Assembly (NCBI GenBank): GCA_030612225.1
Contig: JAUWOH010000063.1
Span: 1 to 11,865 of the forward strand
Source of the DNA: Desulfobacteraceae bacterium
GTDB lineage: Bacteria; Desulfobacterota; Desulfobacteria; Desulfobacterales; JAUWMJ01
Reading direction: 5' to 3'
DNA: 11,865 bases
The translations under genes were made by a program, and so were the position numbers. Shown piece by piece: positions 1 through 5,937 of the stretch; position 1 is the first letter of the stretch, and every line of letters starts with the position of its first letter. The notes under the pieces were generated by a model that saw nothing but the letters and a program-made list of their open reading frames with translations, was not told where the DNA came from and did not search any database.

Positions 1-85
1 CGTCATACAATATAAGATATTTTAACGATCAGATTAGATGACAAAAAAGCAACTGCTTGAATTTATAATATTTATTTTACTAACA

Positions 86-115
86 TTAAAAATATCGGCT
101 ATTTAAAAATATCGG
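86..115. repeat. 13-nt direct repeat, 17-nt period
   Basis: TTAAAAATATCGG occurs at 86-98 and again, identical, at 103-115. A shorter related string, AAAATCGG, follows near 130. Closely spaced direct repeats in AT-rich DNA could be a regulator binding site. However, they lie more than 200 nt upstream of the ilvD promoter, so they may belong to something left of the window or be chance. Confidence 0.5.
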
Positions 116-276
116 AAATTATTGGTGCGAAAATCGGTGATTAACATAATTGGCACTATGGTATTTCTTGTGGCAGCCTCTTTGGTGTCATGTGTCAGGA
201 GCGAATTCGCTTCGGTAGCTGTCGTTGTTTGTAATTTGTTGTTTTCAATGACGCCGAGCAACGCCAGGCAAATGTA

Positions 277-291
277 GCTCACGAAGTGAGC
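277..291. repeat. Short perfect hairpin
   Basis: GCTCAC (277-282), loop GAA, GTGAGC (286-291). The surrounding CAGG (265-268) and CCTG (296-299) could extend the fold across an internal loop. No T-tract follows. Confidence 0.45.
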
Positions 292-337
292 GAAACCTGA
301 AACCTGAGAAGTTACTATAGCGACAGGAAAATAAGCC

Positions 338-366
338 TTGACAAAGTTTTGTGTGTTTAATATTGT
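338..366 (+). promoter_or_regulatory. Putative sigma70-type promoter of ilvD
   Basis: A perfect -35 box TTGACA (338-343) is followed, after a 17-nt spacer, by TATTGT (361-366), which matches 4 of 6 consensus -10 positions. Transcription would start near 372-374, leaving a leader of about 40 nt before the preferred ilvD start at 415. The perfect -35 and ideal spacing support the call; the weak -10 limits it. Confidence 0.5.
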
Positions 367-400
367 GCAAAAAGTTTAATTATTATGAGTACGCTTGGTA

Positions 401-406
401 AAAGGA
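401..406 (+). promoter_or_regulatory. Ribosome binding site deciding the ilvD start
   Basis: AAAGGA at 401-406 is 8 nt before ATG 415. It lies downstream of ATG 385 and only 2 nt before ATG 409. It therefore favours 415, which also matches the usual short N-terminus of the family. Confidence 0.55.
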
Positions 407-414
407 AAATGTAT

Positions 415-2088
415 ATGAAAAAACGAAGTGATTTGATGACTAAGGGGCCGGAAAGGGCACCCCATCGCTCCTTATTAAGAGCAAGCGGTTTTTCGGACCG
501 GGAGCTGCAAAGACCGATTATCGGAATTGCTAATTCATTTAATGAAATTATACCCGGGCATATCCATCTGGACAAACTGGTTGAATCTGTAAAGGCCGGA
601 GTTTATGCTGCCGGAGGAACACCCATGGTATTTAATACCATAGGTGTCTGCGACGGCATTGCAATGAATCATGAGGGAATGAAATATTCGCTTGTCAGCC
701 GCGAATTGATTGCAGATTCCGTCGAAATTATGGCAATGGCTCACCCTTTTGACGGCCTTGTTCTCCTCGCCTCTTGCGATAAGATAATTCCGGGAATGCT
801 CATTGCCGCTGCCAGATTAAATATTCCTTCCATTTTTATCTCAGGAGGACCTATGCTCGCCGGCAGGGTATCCGGAAAAAATACCGGGCTTGATAAGGTT
901 TTTGAGGCTGTGGGGAGTTTTGCCATAGGAAAAATCACTGAAGAAGAACTCCTTGAATATGAATGTAATGCATGCCCGGGCGCCGGTTCCTGCTCTGGTA
1001 TGTTTACAGCCAATACCATGAGCCACTTATCCGAAGCCCTGGGCATGTCCCTTCCTTTTAACGGCAGTGTTCCGGCTGTTTTTTCCGAAAGAGTACTTCT
1101 CGCAAAGCAAACTGGGTTAAAAGCGGTAGAGCTTGTAAATAAGGATATCAAACCCAGAGATATAATGACAAAGGAGGCTTTTTATAACGCCATTGCACTT
1201 GATATGGCACTGGGAGGGTCAACCAATACAACCCTTCATATTCCTGCAATTGCTTATTATGCTGATGTTGATATAACATTGAAGGATTTTGATCGCTTTA
1301 CCGATACAATTCCTCACCTGACATCTCTTGTCCCTGCAGGGCCGCATCATGTTGAAGACCTGTTTTATGCAGGAGGAGTGCCTGCAATTTTAACAGAACT
1401 TCGTAAGGCCAAACTTATTAATGATCAACCGATGACGGCTTATGGAAAACCTCTCGGAGAAATGCTGTATGAAATTCGAGCCGGAATAAAAGATCCGTCA
1501 ATCATCCGTCCTGTTGAAAATCCAGTTCATAAAACCGGCGGTCTGGCTGTTTTAACCGGGAACCTGGCACCGGATGGAGCAATTGTCAAACAGGTGGCAG
1601 TAGCTGACGAAATGATGAAGCATTCAGGTCCGGCACGTGTTTTCGACAATGAAGAAGACGCTGTTTCTGCAATTATGGGAAAAACAATACAAAAGGGAGA
1701 AGTAATTGTTATCCGTTATGAGGGGCCACGGGGCGGTCCCGGAATGCGGGAAATGTTATCTGCCACGTCGGCGGTAGCAGGTATGGGAATGGATAGGAAA
1801 GTAGCTCTAATTACCGACGGTCGATTTTCCGGCGCCACCCATGGTGCCTCAATAGGACACATTTCTCCCGAGGCTGCTGTAAAAGGCCCTATTGCCGTGG
1901 TTCGGGATGGAGACATCATTGAGATTGACATTCCAGGTAAAACGCTGAATCTCAAGCTGCCTGAAAATGAAATTCTTAAAAGAACCAGTCAATTGCCTGA
2001 ATTTGAACCCAAAATAAAAACCGGCTGTGTGGCAAGATATGCAAAAATTGTTTCAAGTGCGGATAAGGGAGCGGTTTTCCCTAAGTAA
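415..2088 (+). CDS. ilvD: Dihydroxy-acid dehydratase (IlvD)
   Basis: Iron-sulfur dehydratase that converts 2,3-dihydroxy-isovalerate to 2-ketoisovalerate (and the isoleucine homologue) in branched-chain amino acid synthesis. It is a cytosolic enzyme of 557 residues from ATG 415, the usual family length. The frame is open to ATG 385, but the Shine-Dalgarno site favours 415. Visible motifs, numbered from 415: ERAPHRSLL near the N-terminus; the CDK-IPGM signature with C121; a CPGAGSCSGMFTANTM block with C187 and C193; GPRGGPGMREM; and DGRFSGATHG with the catalytic-region serine at 472. The place where [2Fe-2S]-type enzymes have their first cysteine (PCN-HL) reads PGHIHL with Gly48, as in E. coli IlvD, so a [4Fe-4S] cluster is plausible by inference. 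Its product is the substrate of PanB downstream. A sugar-acid dehydratase of the same superfamily is a less likely alternative. Confidence 0.95.
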   Translation: MKKRSDLMTKGPERAPHRSLLRASGFSDRELQRPIIGIANSFNEIIPGHIHLDKLVESVKAGVYAAGGTPMVFNTIGVCDGIAMNHEGMKYSLVSRELIADSVEIMAMAHPFDGLVLLASCDKIIPGMLIAAARLNIPSIFISGGPMLAGRVSGKNTGLDKVFEAVGSFAIGKITEEELLEYECNACPGAGSCSGMFTANTMSHLSEALGMSLPFNGSVPAVFSERVLLAKQTGLKAVELVNKDIKPRDIMTKEAFYNAIALDMALGGSTNTTLHIPAIAYYADVDITLKDFDRFTDTIPHLTSLVPAGPHHVEDLFYAGGVPAILTELRKAKLINDQPMTAYGKPLGEMLYEIRAGIKDPSIIRPVENPVHKTGGLAVLTGNLAPDGAIVKQVAVADEMMKHSGPARVFDNEEDAVSAIMGKTIQKGEVIVIRYEGPRGGPGMREMLSATSAVAGMGMDRKVALITDGRFSGATHGASIGHISPEAAVKGPIAVVRDGDIIEIDIPGKTLNLKLPENEILKRTSQLPEFEPKIKTGCVARYAKIVSSADKGAVFPK

Positions 2089-2340
2089 TACTTGATTGCT
2101 TCGTAAAAAATACTTATAAAACCAATAGTTACTATTGCCACTGTGTCAAGTGTATGCTAAAGCAAGCGCCAGGAGATGGAAAAATAGCCTTTCATATCAT
2201 CTAAATCATAACCTCTTGATATGATTCATAAGTTATTTTAATAAAAATCAAGCTTACAAGTTTGTTTTGAACCGCAGAATATCAAACAAGGAATAATGAA
2301 TGTCGAAGTAAGGTATTCTACCATTTTTTAATATTTAAAA

Positions 2341-2388
2341 AGATAGCTTGCCGGGGCATAGCCGTAGGCGACGCCTGGAGCTTTGCGA
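2341..2388. repeat. Central hairpin module, copy A
   Basis: A 48-nt module that folds on GCC-GTA-GGC (2361-2369) with flanking CCGGGGC and GCCTGG. It matches 5733-5780 at 39 of 48 positions without gaps, although the arms around the two modules are unrelated. It forms the centre of palindromic element copy 1. Confidence 0.75.
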
Positions 2389-2501
2389 TTCCGCACTTCG
2401 TTATTCGAAATTCCTTGTTCGATATTCGATATTTAAATAGTTGTATCTTGTATTTGCAATATCTTTCAAACAACTCAATCATAAACTCTGATATAATTGA
2501 C

Positions 2502-2553
2502 AAGTTATTTTCGGTTACAGTGTCACAAAGTGACATATTGCAGCTTTTTACGA
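2502..2553 (-). repeat. Flanking repeat unit with TCGTAAAAAGCT head, copy 1
   Basis: On the minus strand this unit starts TCGTAAAAAGCT and contains a small hairpin (GTCAC-loop-GTGAC, 2522-2534) followed by CTGTAACCGAAAATAACTT. It is identical to 7959-8010 at 48 of 52 positions. It ends 28 nt before the dctP start codon and so forms part of the dctP leader region. Confidence 0.7.
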
Positions 2554-2581
2554 AACCATCACAATTAATGGAGGCCGTATT

Positions 2582-3580
2582 ATGAAAAAGGGAATTGTCG
2601 TATTAATTATTATTGCAGCAGTTATTGCCGCCTATTTTATTTGGAAAAAAGTTGAAGCTCCTCCGAAACTTGTAGAAATCAAGCTCAGCGTTGTAACCAA
2701 ACCCGGTAGTGCCCAGAATATTGCAGCAGAAAAATTCAAAGAGCTGATAGAACAGCGCTCAAAAGGTGAAATCAAGGTTAAGATTTTTCACTCCGCATCC
2801 CTTGGTAATGAGACGGAAATTCTCCAGCAGGTCCAGATGAACACTGTCCAGATGGCAGTTATTACCGGCGGCCCATTTGACACCTTTGATCCCATTGCAA
2901 GGGTTATTAACTATCCATTTCTCTTTAAAGATAATGCGCAGGCCGATGAAATCCTGGACGGGCCTCTCGGAACCGAAATATTAAAAAGCCTGGAAAGTTC
3001 CGGGTTTAAAGGGCTCTGCTTTTCTGAAAACGGCTTCAGGAACCTTACAAATAACAAACGATCGATTAAAAGCCCGGCAGATATAAAAGGGCTTAAAATC
3101 AGGGTCATGGCTTCTGCAATCCACAAAGCCATCTGGCAGGCTCTTGGAGCAAACCCCACCCCCATGCCATGGCCGATTTATACAGAACTTGAACAGGGTG
3201 TAATAGATGGCCAGGAAAACCCCCTTTGGGTCATGGAAGTTTATAAATTCTATGAAATACAAGAGTATATGACCCTTTCCCGCCATGTCTATTCCTATCA
3301 TATTGATGTAGCTTCCCTTAAATGGTGGAAAAAACTCGATTCAAAAACACAGGATATGATTCAAAAAGCAATGTATGAGGCAGCTGTGTTCCAGCGCAAG
3401 GAAAATCGCGACAAAAATGCTGCGCGCCTGAAGCTTTTAAAAGAAAAAGGAATGCAGGTAGAAGAAAATCCGGATATTGCTGCATTTCGCGCAAAAGTTG
3501 CTAATCTGAAAGATATGGATTTGTACAGCGACCCAAGGGTTAATGCAATGCTTTTGAAAATGCTGGATGCAACCCAATAG
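2582..3580 (+). CDS. dctP: TRAP transporter solute-binding protein (DctP family)
   Basis: Extracytoplasmic substrate-binding subunit of a tripartite ATP-independent periplasmic transporter, which captures an organic acid and hands it to DctQM. It has 332 residues, normal for the family. The start ATG has GGAGG 7 nt upstream. The N-terminus (MKKG, then a hydrophobic stretch to about residue 21) is a secretion signal. I see no lipobox cysteine and no sharp AXA cleavage site before residue 30, so it may be cleaved late or remain anchored. Family hallmarks: SLGNETEILQQVQ (73-86), GFRNLTN with R153, the KIRV block with R174 (the conserved carboxylate-binding arginine of the family), and a PMPWPIYTELEQGVIDGQENP segment at about 194-214. 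The ligand cannot be named, though the neighbours suggest a branched-chain or 2-oxo acid. It is separated from dctQ by a structured 256-nt spacer. Confidence 0.93.
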   Translation: MKKGIVVLIIIAAVIAAYFIWKKVEAPPKLVEIKLSVVTKPGSAQNIAAEKFKELIEQRSKGEIKVKIFHSASLGNETEILQQVQMNTVQMAVITGGPFDTFDPIARVINYPFLFKDNAQADEILDGPLGTEILKSLESSGFKGLCFSENGFRNLTNNKRSIKSPADIKGLKIRVMASAIHKAIWQALGANPTPMPWPIYTELEQGVIDGQENPLWVMEVYKFYEIQEYMTLSRHVYSYHIDVASLKWWKKLDSKTQDMIQKAMYEAAVFQRKENRDKNAARLKLLKEKGMQVEENPDIAAFRAKVANLKDMDLYSDPRVNAMLLKMLDATQ

Positions 3581-3693
3581 ATTGAAAATTTCCTATTGAA
3601 GATTGAATATTGAATGAGGAAGTGAATTTTAAATCGTCAATTTGTACACGTTCACGCCCATTCGAAACAAAAAGGTTGTACAATCTGCATCCT

Positions 3694-3800
3694 GTAAGCG
3701 TTCACAGGTGCTGCAGATGTGTGTGATCAGGGCGACCAGCTATAGTCTGCTATGCTGGTTGCCCTGATCACGCGCAGATGCGGTGCCTGTAAACGCTTAC
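3694..3800 (+). repeat. Long imperfect palindrome / RNA hairpin in the TRAP operon
   Basis: Two 47-nt arms (3694-3740 and 3754-3800) pair without gaps around a 13-nt loop. Counting by hand, 38 positions are Watson-Crick, 6 are G-U in the + strand transcript, and 3 are mismatches. The strongest part is the 18-bp stem 3723-3740 / 3754-3771, with GTGATCAGGGC against GCCCTGATCAC. Such a structure could act as an RNase processing or mRNA stability element, a partial terminator, or a mobile palindromic repeat. There is no T-run immediately after it, so it is not a simple intrinsic terminator. Confidence 0.8.
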
Positions 3801-3826
3801 GTCAATTTTCAATCTTCAATTACCAA

Positions 3827-3832
3827 TAGGGA
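3827..3832 (+). promoter_or_regulatory. Ribosome binding site deciding the dctQ start
   Basis: TAGGGA at 3827-3832 lies 4 nt before GTG 3837. No comparable site precedes the alternative GTG at 3783, which falls inside the right arm of the palindrome. Confidence 0.45.
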
Positions 3833-3836
3833 CATC

Positions 3837-4322
3837 GTGTACACTCTCAAACGTTTAAGTCGCTCAATAAATCACTGGATCGAATATCTTCTATTCGGGC
3901 TTGGCTTTACAATGGCCATCATTGTAGCTGTCCAGGTTTTTTTCAGGTATGTGCTGAATCAATCATTATTCTGGTCCGAAGAACTTGCCCGTTTTCTTCT
4001 GGTATGGCTTACTTTTTTTGGGGCTTCAGTGGCATATTATCGCAAAGCCAATCCTGGTATTGATATCCTGTACTCCAGAATGTCTTCTTCAATCCGGAAA
4101 ACATCAGCAGTATTAGTTCATCTTGCTTCGATCATGTTGTTTTGTGTAATGATTTTTTATGGCTGTCAATTTGCATATTTTATAAGGCTGCAAATAACTC
4201 CGGCCCTTCAACTGCCCAAATGGATTATATTAAGCATTATTCCAATAAGCGGCCTCATTCTTCTATTTCACGGCATCACATTTTTAGTAAATGAACTGAA
4301 AGGAGGTTCCCGTGACAGTTGA
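3837..4322 (+). CDS. dctQ: TRAP transporter small permease (DctQ family)
   Basis: Small membrane subunit that, with DctM, forms the sodium- or proton-coupled TRAP permease in the inner membrane. I chose GTG 3837, giving 161 residues. An upstream GTG at 3783 would add 18 residues encoded within the palindrome and is unlikely. Four hydrophobic segments are visible at about 15-37, 51-66, 90-114 and 128-152. The family signature FFRYVLNQ, then FWSEELARFLLVWLTFFGASVAY, spans the end of the first helix and the second helix. The end of the gene overlaps dctM by 11 nt, indicating translational coupling. Both members of the pair are needed for transport with DctP. Confidence 0.9.
   Translation: MYTLKRLSRSINHWIEYLLFGLGFTMAIIVAVQVFFRYVLNQSLFWSEELARFLLVWLTFFGASVAYYRKANPGIDILYSRMSSSIRKTSAVLVHLASIMLFCVMIFYGCQFAYFIRLQITPALQLPKWIILSIIPISGLILLFHGITFLVNELKGGSRDS
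4301..4306 (+). promoter_or_regulatory. dctM ribosome binding site inside dctQ
   Basis: AGGAGG at 4301-4306, within the last codons of dctQ, precedes GTG 4312 by 5 nt. It fixes the GTG as the dctM start and fits coupled translation. Confidence 0.75.
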
Positions 4323-5592
4323 AGTTCTGATGCTCTCCCTTCTTCTCCTTTTTGCAATTAACACGCCCATTGCAATCGCAATAGGTGTAGCCTCGATTCT
4401 GGCAATATTTATCCAGGGCGACTTTTCCATGATGATGGTTGTACAGAGGATGTTCAGTGGAACAGACTCTTTTCACCTTATGGCGGTTCCTCTTTTTATG
4501 TTTACAGGAACTCTTATGGAAGCCGGTGGAATAAGCAGAAGAATCATAGATTTTGCAAATTCTCTTGTGGGATGGCTTCCTGGAGGACTGGCTGCAGTTA
4601 CAATCGTTTCAGCAATGTTTTTTGCCGGTATATCCGGTTCCGCTGCCGCTGATGCCGCTGCTGTAGGCGCCATCTTAATTCCTGCAATGAAAAAATCCGG
4701 TTATAAATCCGATTTTGCCGCAGCAGTTCAGGCATCCGGCGGCTCCATCGGTGTTATCATACCACCTTCAATCCCCATGATTATCTTTGGATTTTTAACC
4801 GGGGCTTCCATTGGTCAACTTTTCGCCGCCGGGATTCTTCCCGGCGTTCTCATCGGGCTCTCCCTCATCGGAGTAGCAACCTATATTTCAGCCAAACACG
4901 GTTATGCTTCCACAACCAGCTTTTCAATAATCGAGGTTTGGCGCACATTTAAAAGAGCCCTTATTGCCATGGGCGCGCCGGTTATCATTCTCGGCGGCAT
5001 CCTTTTCGGAATTTTCACTGCAACAGAGTCTGCTGCAGTGGCTGTGGTTTATGCTCTTGTTGTAGGCATGCTTGTGTATCGAAAGATCAAAATAAAGGAT
5101 CTTGTTCATTTGTTCAGAAACGGTTCGATAACATCTTCTATTGTTATGTTCATCATTGCTACAGCATCTGTATTTAGCTGGATTGCAGCCATCGAAGACA
5201 TCCCTGCCCGACTGGCCGGCACATTGCTCACTTTGACTGAAAACCCGATTATTTTGTTGTTGCTGATTAATATGGTTCTTCTCATTGCCGGTACATTCGT
5301 AGAGACAACCGCCTCATTGATTCTGCTTGTACCCATGATTACGGCAATGCTCCCTTCTCTTGGTATTGATATAATTCAACTTGGGGTTATAGTCGTCGCA
5401 AATCTTGCAATCGGAATGCTCACACCTCCAATGGGGATTTGCCTGATCGTATCCTGTTCAATTTCAGGTGATAGTCTTTCAGCCATCAGCAAACGGATTT
5501 TACCTTTTCTGGGAATTTTAATTATAGACCTTTTAATAATTACCTTTTATTCGCCCCTGACTATGTGGATGGCAAAGTTAGTGGCAAAGTAA
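4312..5592 (+). CDS. dctM: TRAP transporter large permease (DctM family)
   Basis: Large, many-helix subunit that forms the ion-coupled translocation path of the TRAP transporter. It has 426 residues, the standard length, with roughly a dozen hydrophobic segments. Conserved family blocks are present: MAVPLFMFTGTLMEAGG (57-73), GISGSAAAD (106-114), GGSIGVIIPPSIPM (143-156), FGIFTATESAA (232-242), GTFVETTAS (327-335) and GMLTPPMG (368-375). The first and last pairs reflect the inverted-repeat architecture of the family. The start is GTG with a strong Shine-Dalgarno site and an 11-nt overlap with dctQ. It is the last gene of the dctPQM unit, and hairpins without T-runs follow the stop. Confidence 0.95.
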   Translation: MTVEVLMLSLLLLFAINTPIAIAIGVASILAIFIQGDFSMMMVVQRMFSGTDSFHLMAVPLFMFTGTLMEAGGISRRIIDFANSLVGWLPGGLAAVTIVSAMFFAGISGSAAADAAAVGAILIPAMKKSGYKSDFAAAVQASGGSIGVIIPPSIPMIIFGFLTGASIGQLFAAGILPGVLIGLSLIGVATYISAKHGYASTTSFSIIEVWRTFKRALIAMGAPVIILGGILFGIFTATESAAVAVVYALVVGMLVYRKIKIKDLVHLFRNGSITSSIVMFIIATASVFSWIAAIEDIPARLAGTLLTLTENPIILLLLINMVLLIAGTFVETTASLILLVPMITAMLPSLGIDIIQLGVIVVANLAIGMLTPPMGICLIVSCSISGDSLSAISKRILPFLGILIIDLLIITFYSPLTMWMAKLVAK

Positions 5593-5597
5593 AGAAT

Positions 5598-5639
5598 CCA
5601 CGCCCAAAGGACGTGGCATTGATTTACCCCTCGAAGGGG
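5598..5639 (+). terminator. Possible terminator hairpins after dctM
   Basis: Two consecutive hairpins begin 6 nt after the dctM stop: CCACG (5598-5602) with CGTGG (5612-5616), and CCCCT-CGA-AGGGG (5627-5639). Neither is followed by a T-tract, so intrinsic termination is doubtful. They may instead protect the 3' end. Confidence 0.3.
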
Positions 5640-5648
5640 CCGGATACA

Positions 5649-5845
5649 CCAGGTTAAAAGTGACTAAAGTGACTAAAGTGAGCTAAAGTGACTAAAGTTA
5701 AGGAATTCTGTCTGTTTTATTTTTATAAAGAAAGATGGCTTGCCAGGGCGTAGCCAAAGGCGAAGCCTGGAGCAGAGCGACACCACAACTTTAGGCATTT
5801 TAGGCACTTTAGCTCACTTTAGACACTCTTTGAGATTTAACCAGG
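5649..5845. repeat. Palindromic element with TAAAGTGAC-rich arms
   Basis: The left arm (5655-5699) is a near-tandem array of TAAAGTGAC / TAAAGTGAGC units. The right arm (5787-5830) carries the reverse complement in degenerate form (CTTTAGGCA, CTTTAGCTCACTTTAG). Further out, GGTTAAA faces TTTAACC. The two halves meet at the 48-nt hairpin module 5733-5780, which is shared with the unrelated element near 2352. No ORF is present. Confidence 0.7.
5733..5780. repeat. Central hairpin module, copy B
   Basis: It folds on GCC-AAA-GGC (5753-5761) with outer CCAGG (5743-5747) and CCTGG (5766-5770). It matches 2341-2388 at 39 of 48 positions. The flanking arms here are the TAAAGTGAC repeats, quite different from those around copy A. 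Confidence 0.75.
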
Positions 5846-5862
5846 CAAAGCCAATTATCTCT

Positions 5863-5910
5863 GACCACACCCATCAAAGATCCCGTCAAGCGGGGAAGGA
5901 CGTGGTTTTA
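5863..5910 (+). terminator. Terminator-like or leader hairpin before panE
   Basis: ACCAC (5863-5867) pairs with GTGGT (5902-5906), enclosing CCCG-TCAAG-CGGG (5882-5894), and a short T-run follows (5906-5909). It ends about 28 nt before the panE start. It could terminate transcription leaving the TRAP operon or shape the panE leader; the sequence does not decide between them. Confidence 0.3.
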
Positions 5911-5937
5911 AAAATTTAATAAAAAAGGAGTATAATT

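Larger units (their letters stand above)
1..384. other. Intergenic region upstream of ilvD
   Basis: No convincing coding sequence is seen here. The first 120 bases are very AT-rich and carry a perfect 13-nt direct repeat (86-98 and 103-115). A 12-bp perfect palindrome, AGCGAATTCGCT, lies at 200-211. A 6-bp hairpin, GCTCAC-GAA-GTGAGC, lies at 277-291, with outer CAGG/CCTG pairing possible around it, followed by a tandem AAACCTG. The last part holds the likely ilvD promoter. The hairpin has no T-run, so a role as terminator of an upstream gene is only a possibility. Confidence 0.6.
2247..2553 (-). repeat. Palindromic element, copy 1 (inverted partner at 7959-8269)
   Basis: A compound, MITE-like non-coding element. 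Its core is a palindrome whose arms GAATATCAAACAAG (2277-2290) and CTTGTTCGATATTC (2414-2427) face each other across a central hairpin. It aligns, reverse-complemented, with 7959-8269 in three ungapped blocks that I counted by hand: 2502-2553 (48/52 identical), 2385-2441 (51/57) and 2254-2320 (64/67). The centre (2321-2384) is unrelated to that of copy 2. No ORF or transposase is present, so any movement would depend on functions supplied elsewhere. Confidence 0.8.
2089..2581. other. Repeat-filled spacer between ilvD and dctP
   Basis: This 493-nt gap shows no plausible gene. It begins with TCGTAAAAA (2101-2109), 12 nt after the ilvD stop. A degenerate half-copy of the flanking repeat lies at about 2190-2240, palindromic element copy 1 at 2247-2553, and the dctP Shine-Dalgarno GGAGG at 2570-2574. 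A TATAAT string at 2492-2497 has no acceptable -35 partner, so I could not define a dctP promoter. No classic intrinsic terminator for ilvD was found. Confidence 0.6.
3581..3836. other. Structured dctP-dctQ spacer
   Basis: This 256-nt spacer splits an otherwise tight transporter operon. It is nested: outer inverted repeats ATTGAAGATTGAATATTG (3595-3612) and CAATTTTCAATCTTCAAT (3803-3820) match at 17 of 18 positions, and the large inner palindrome lies at 3694-3800. The frame of dctQ is open back through the right side of this structure to a GTG at 3783, but I regard that part as non-coding. Confidence 0.65.
5593..5937. other. Spacer between dctM and panE
   Basis: This 345-nt gap has no plausible gene. 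After dctM come the hairpins CCACG/CGTGG (5598-5616) and CCCCT-CGA-AGGGG (5627-5639). Then comes the palindromic element at 5649-5845, and a third fold near panE where ACCAC (5863-5867) can pair with GTGGT (5902-5906) around CCCG-TCAAG-CGGG (5882-5894), followed by TTTT. The panE Shine-Dalgarno AAGGAG is at 5925-5930. No clear promoter for panE was found. Confidence 0.6.

Noticed and set aside
385..414. N-terminal extension of ilvD from ATG 385
   Set aside because: There is no Shine-Dalgarno before 385, it would lie only ~12 nt from the predicted transcription start, and the extra residues do not resemble the family. It remains possible.
2318..2536. 72-residue minus-strand ORF in the ilvD-dctP spacer
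   Set aside because: It lies entirely within palindromic element copy 1, has no ribosome binding site, and its sequence is what the repeat reads in that frame.
3783..3836. N-terminal extension of dctQ from GTG 3783
   Set aside because: The extra 18 codons fall in the right arm of the palindrome and its flank, have no Shine-Dalgarno, and are followed by a better-placed GTG at 3837.
5655..5830. Iterons of a replication origin or a CRISPR-like array
   Set aside because: The units are 9-10 nt, immediately adjacent without spacers, mirrored in two arms of a palindrome, and there is no replication or cas gene nearby.
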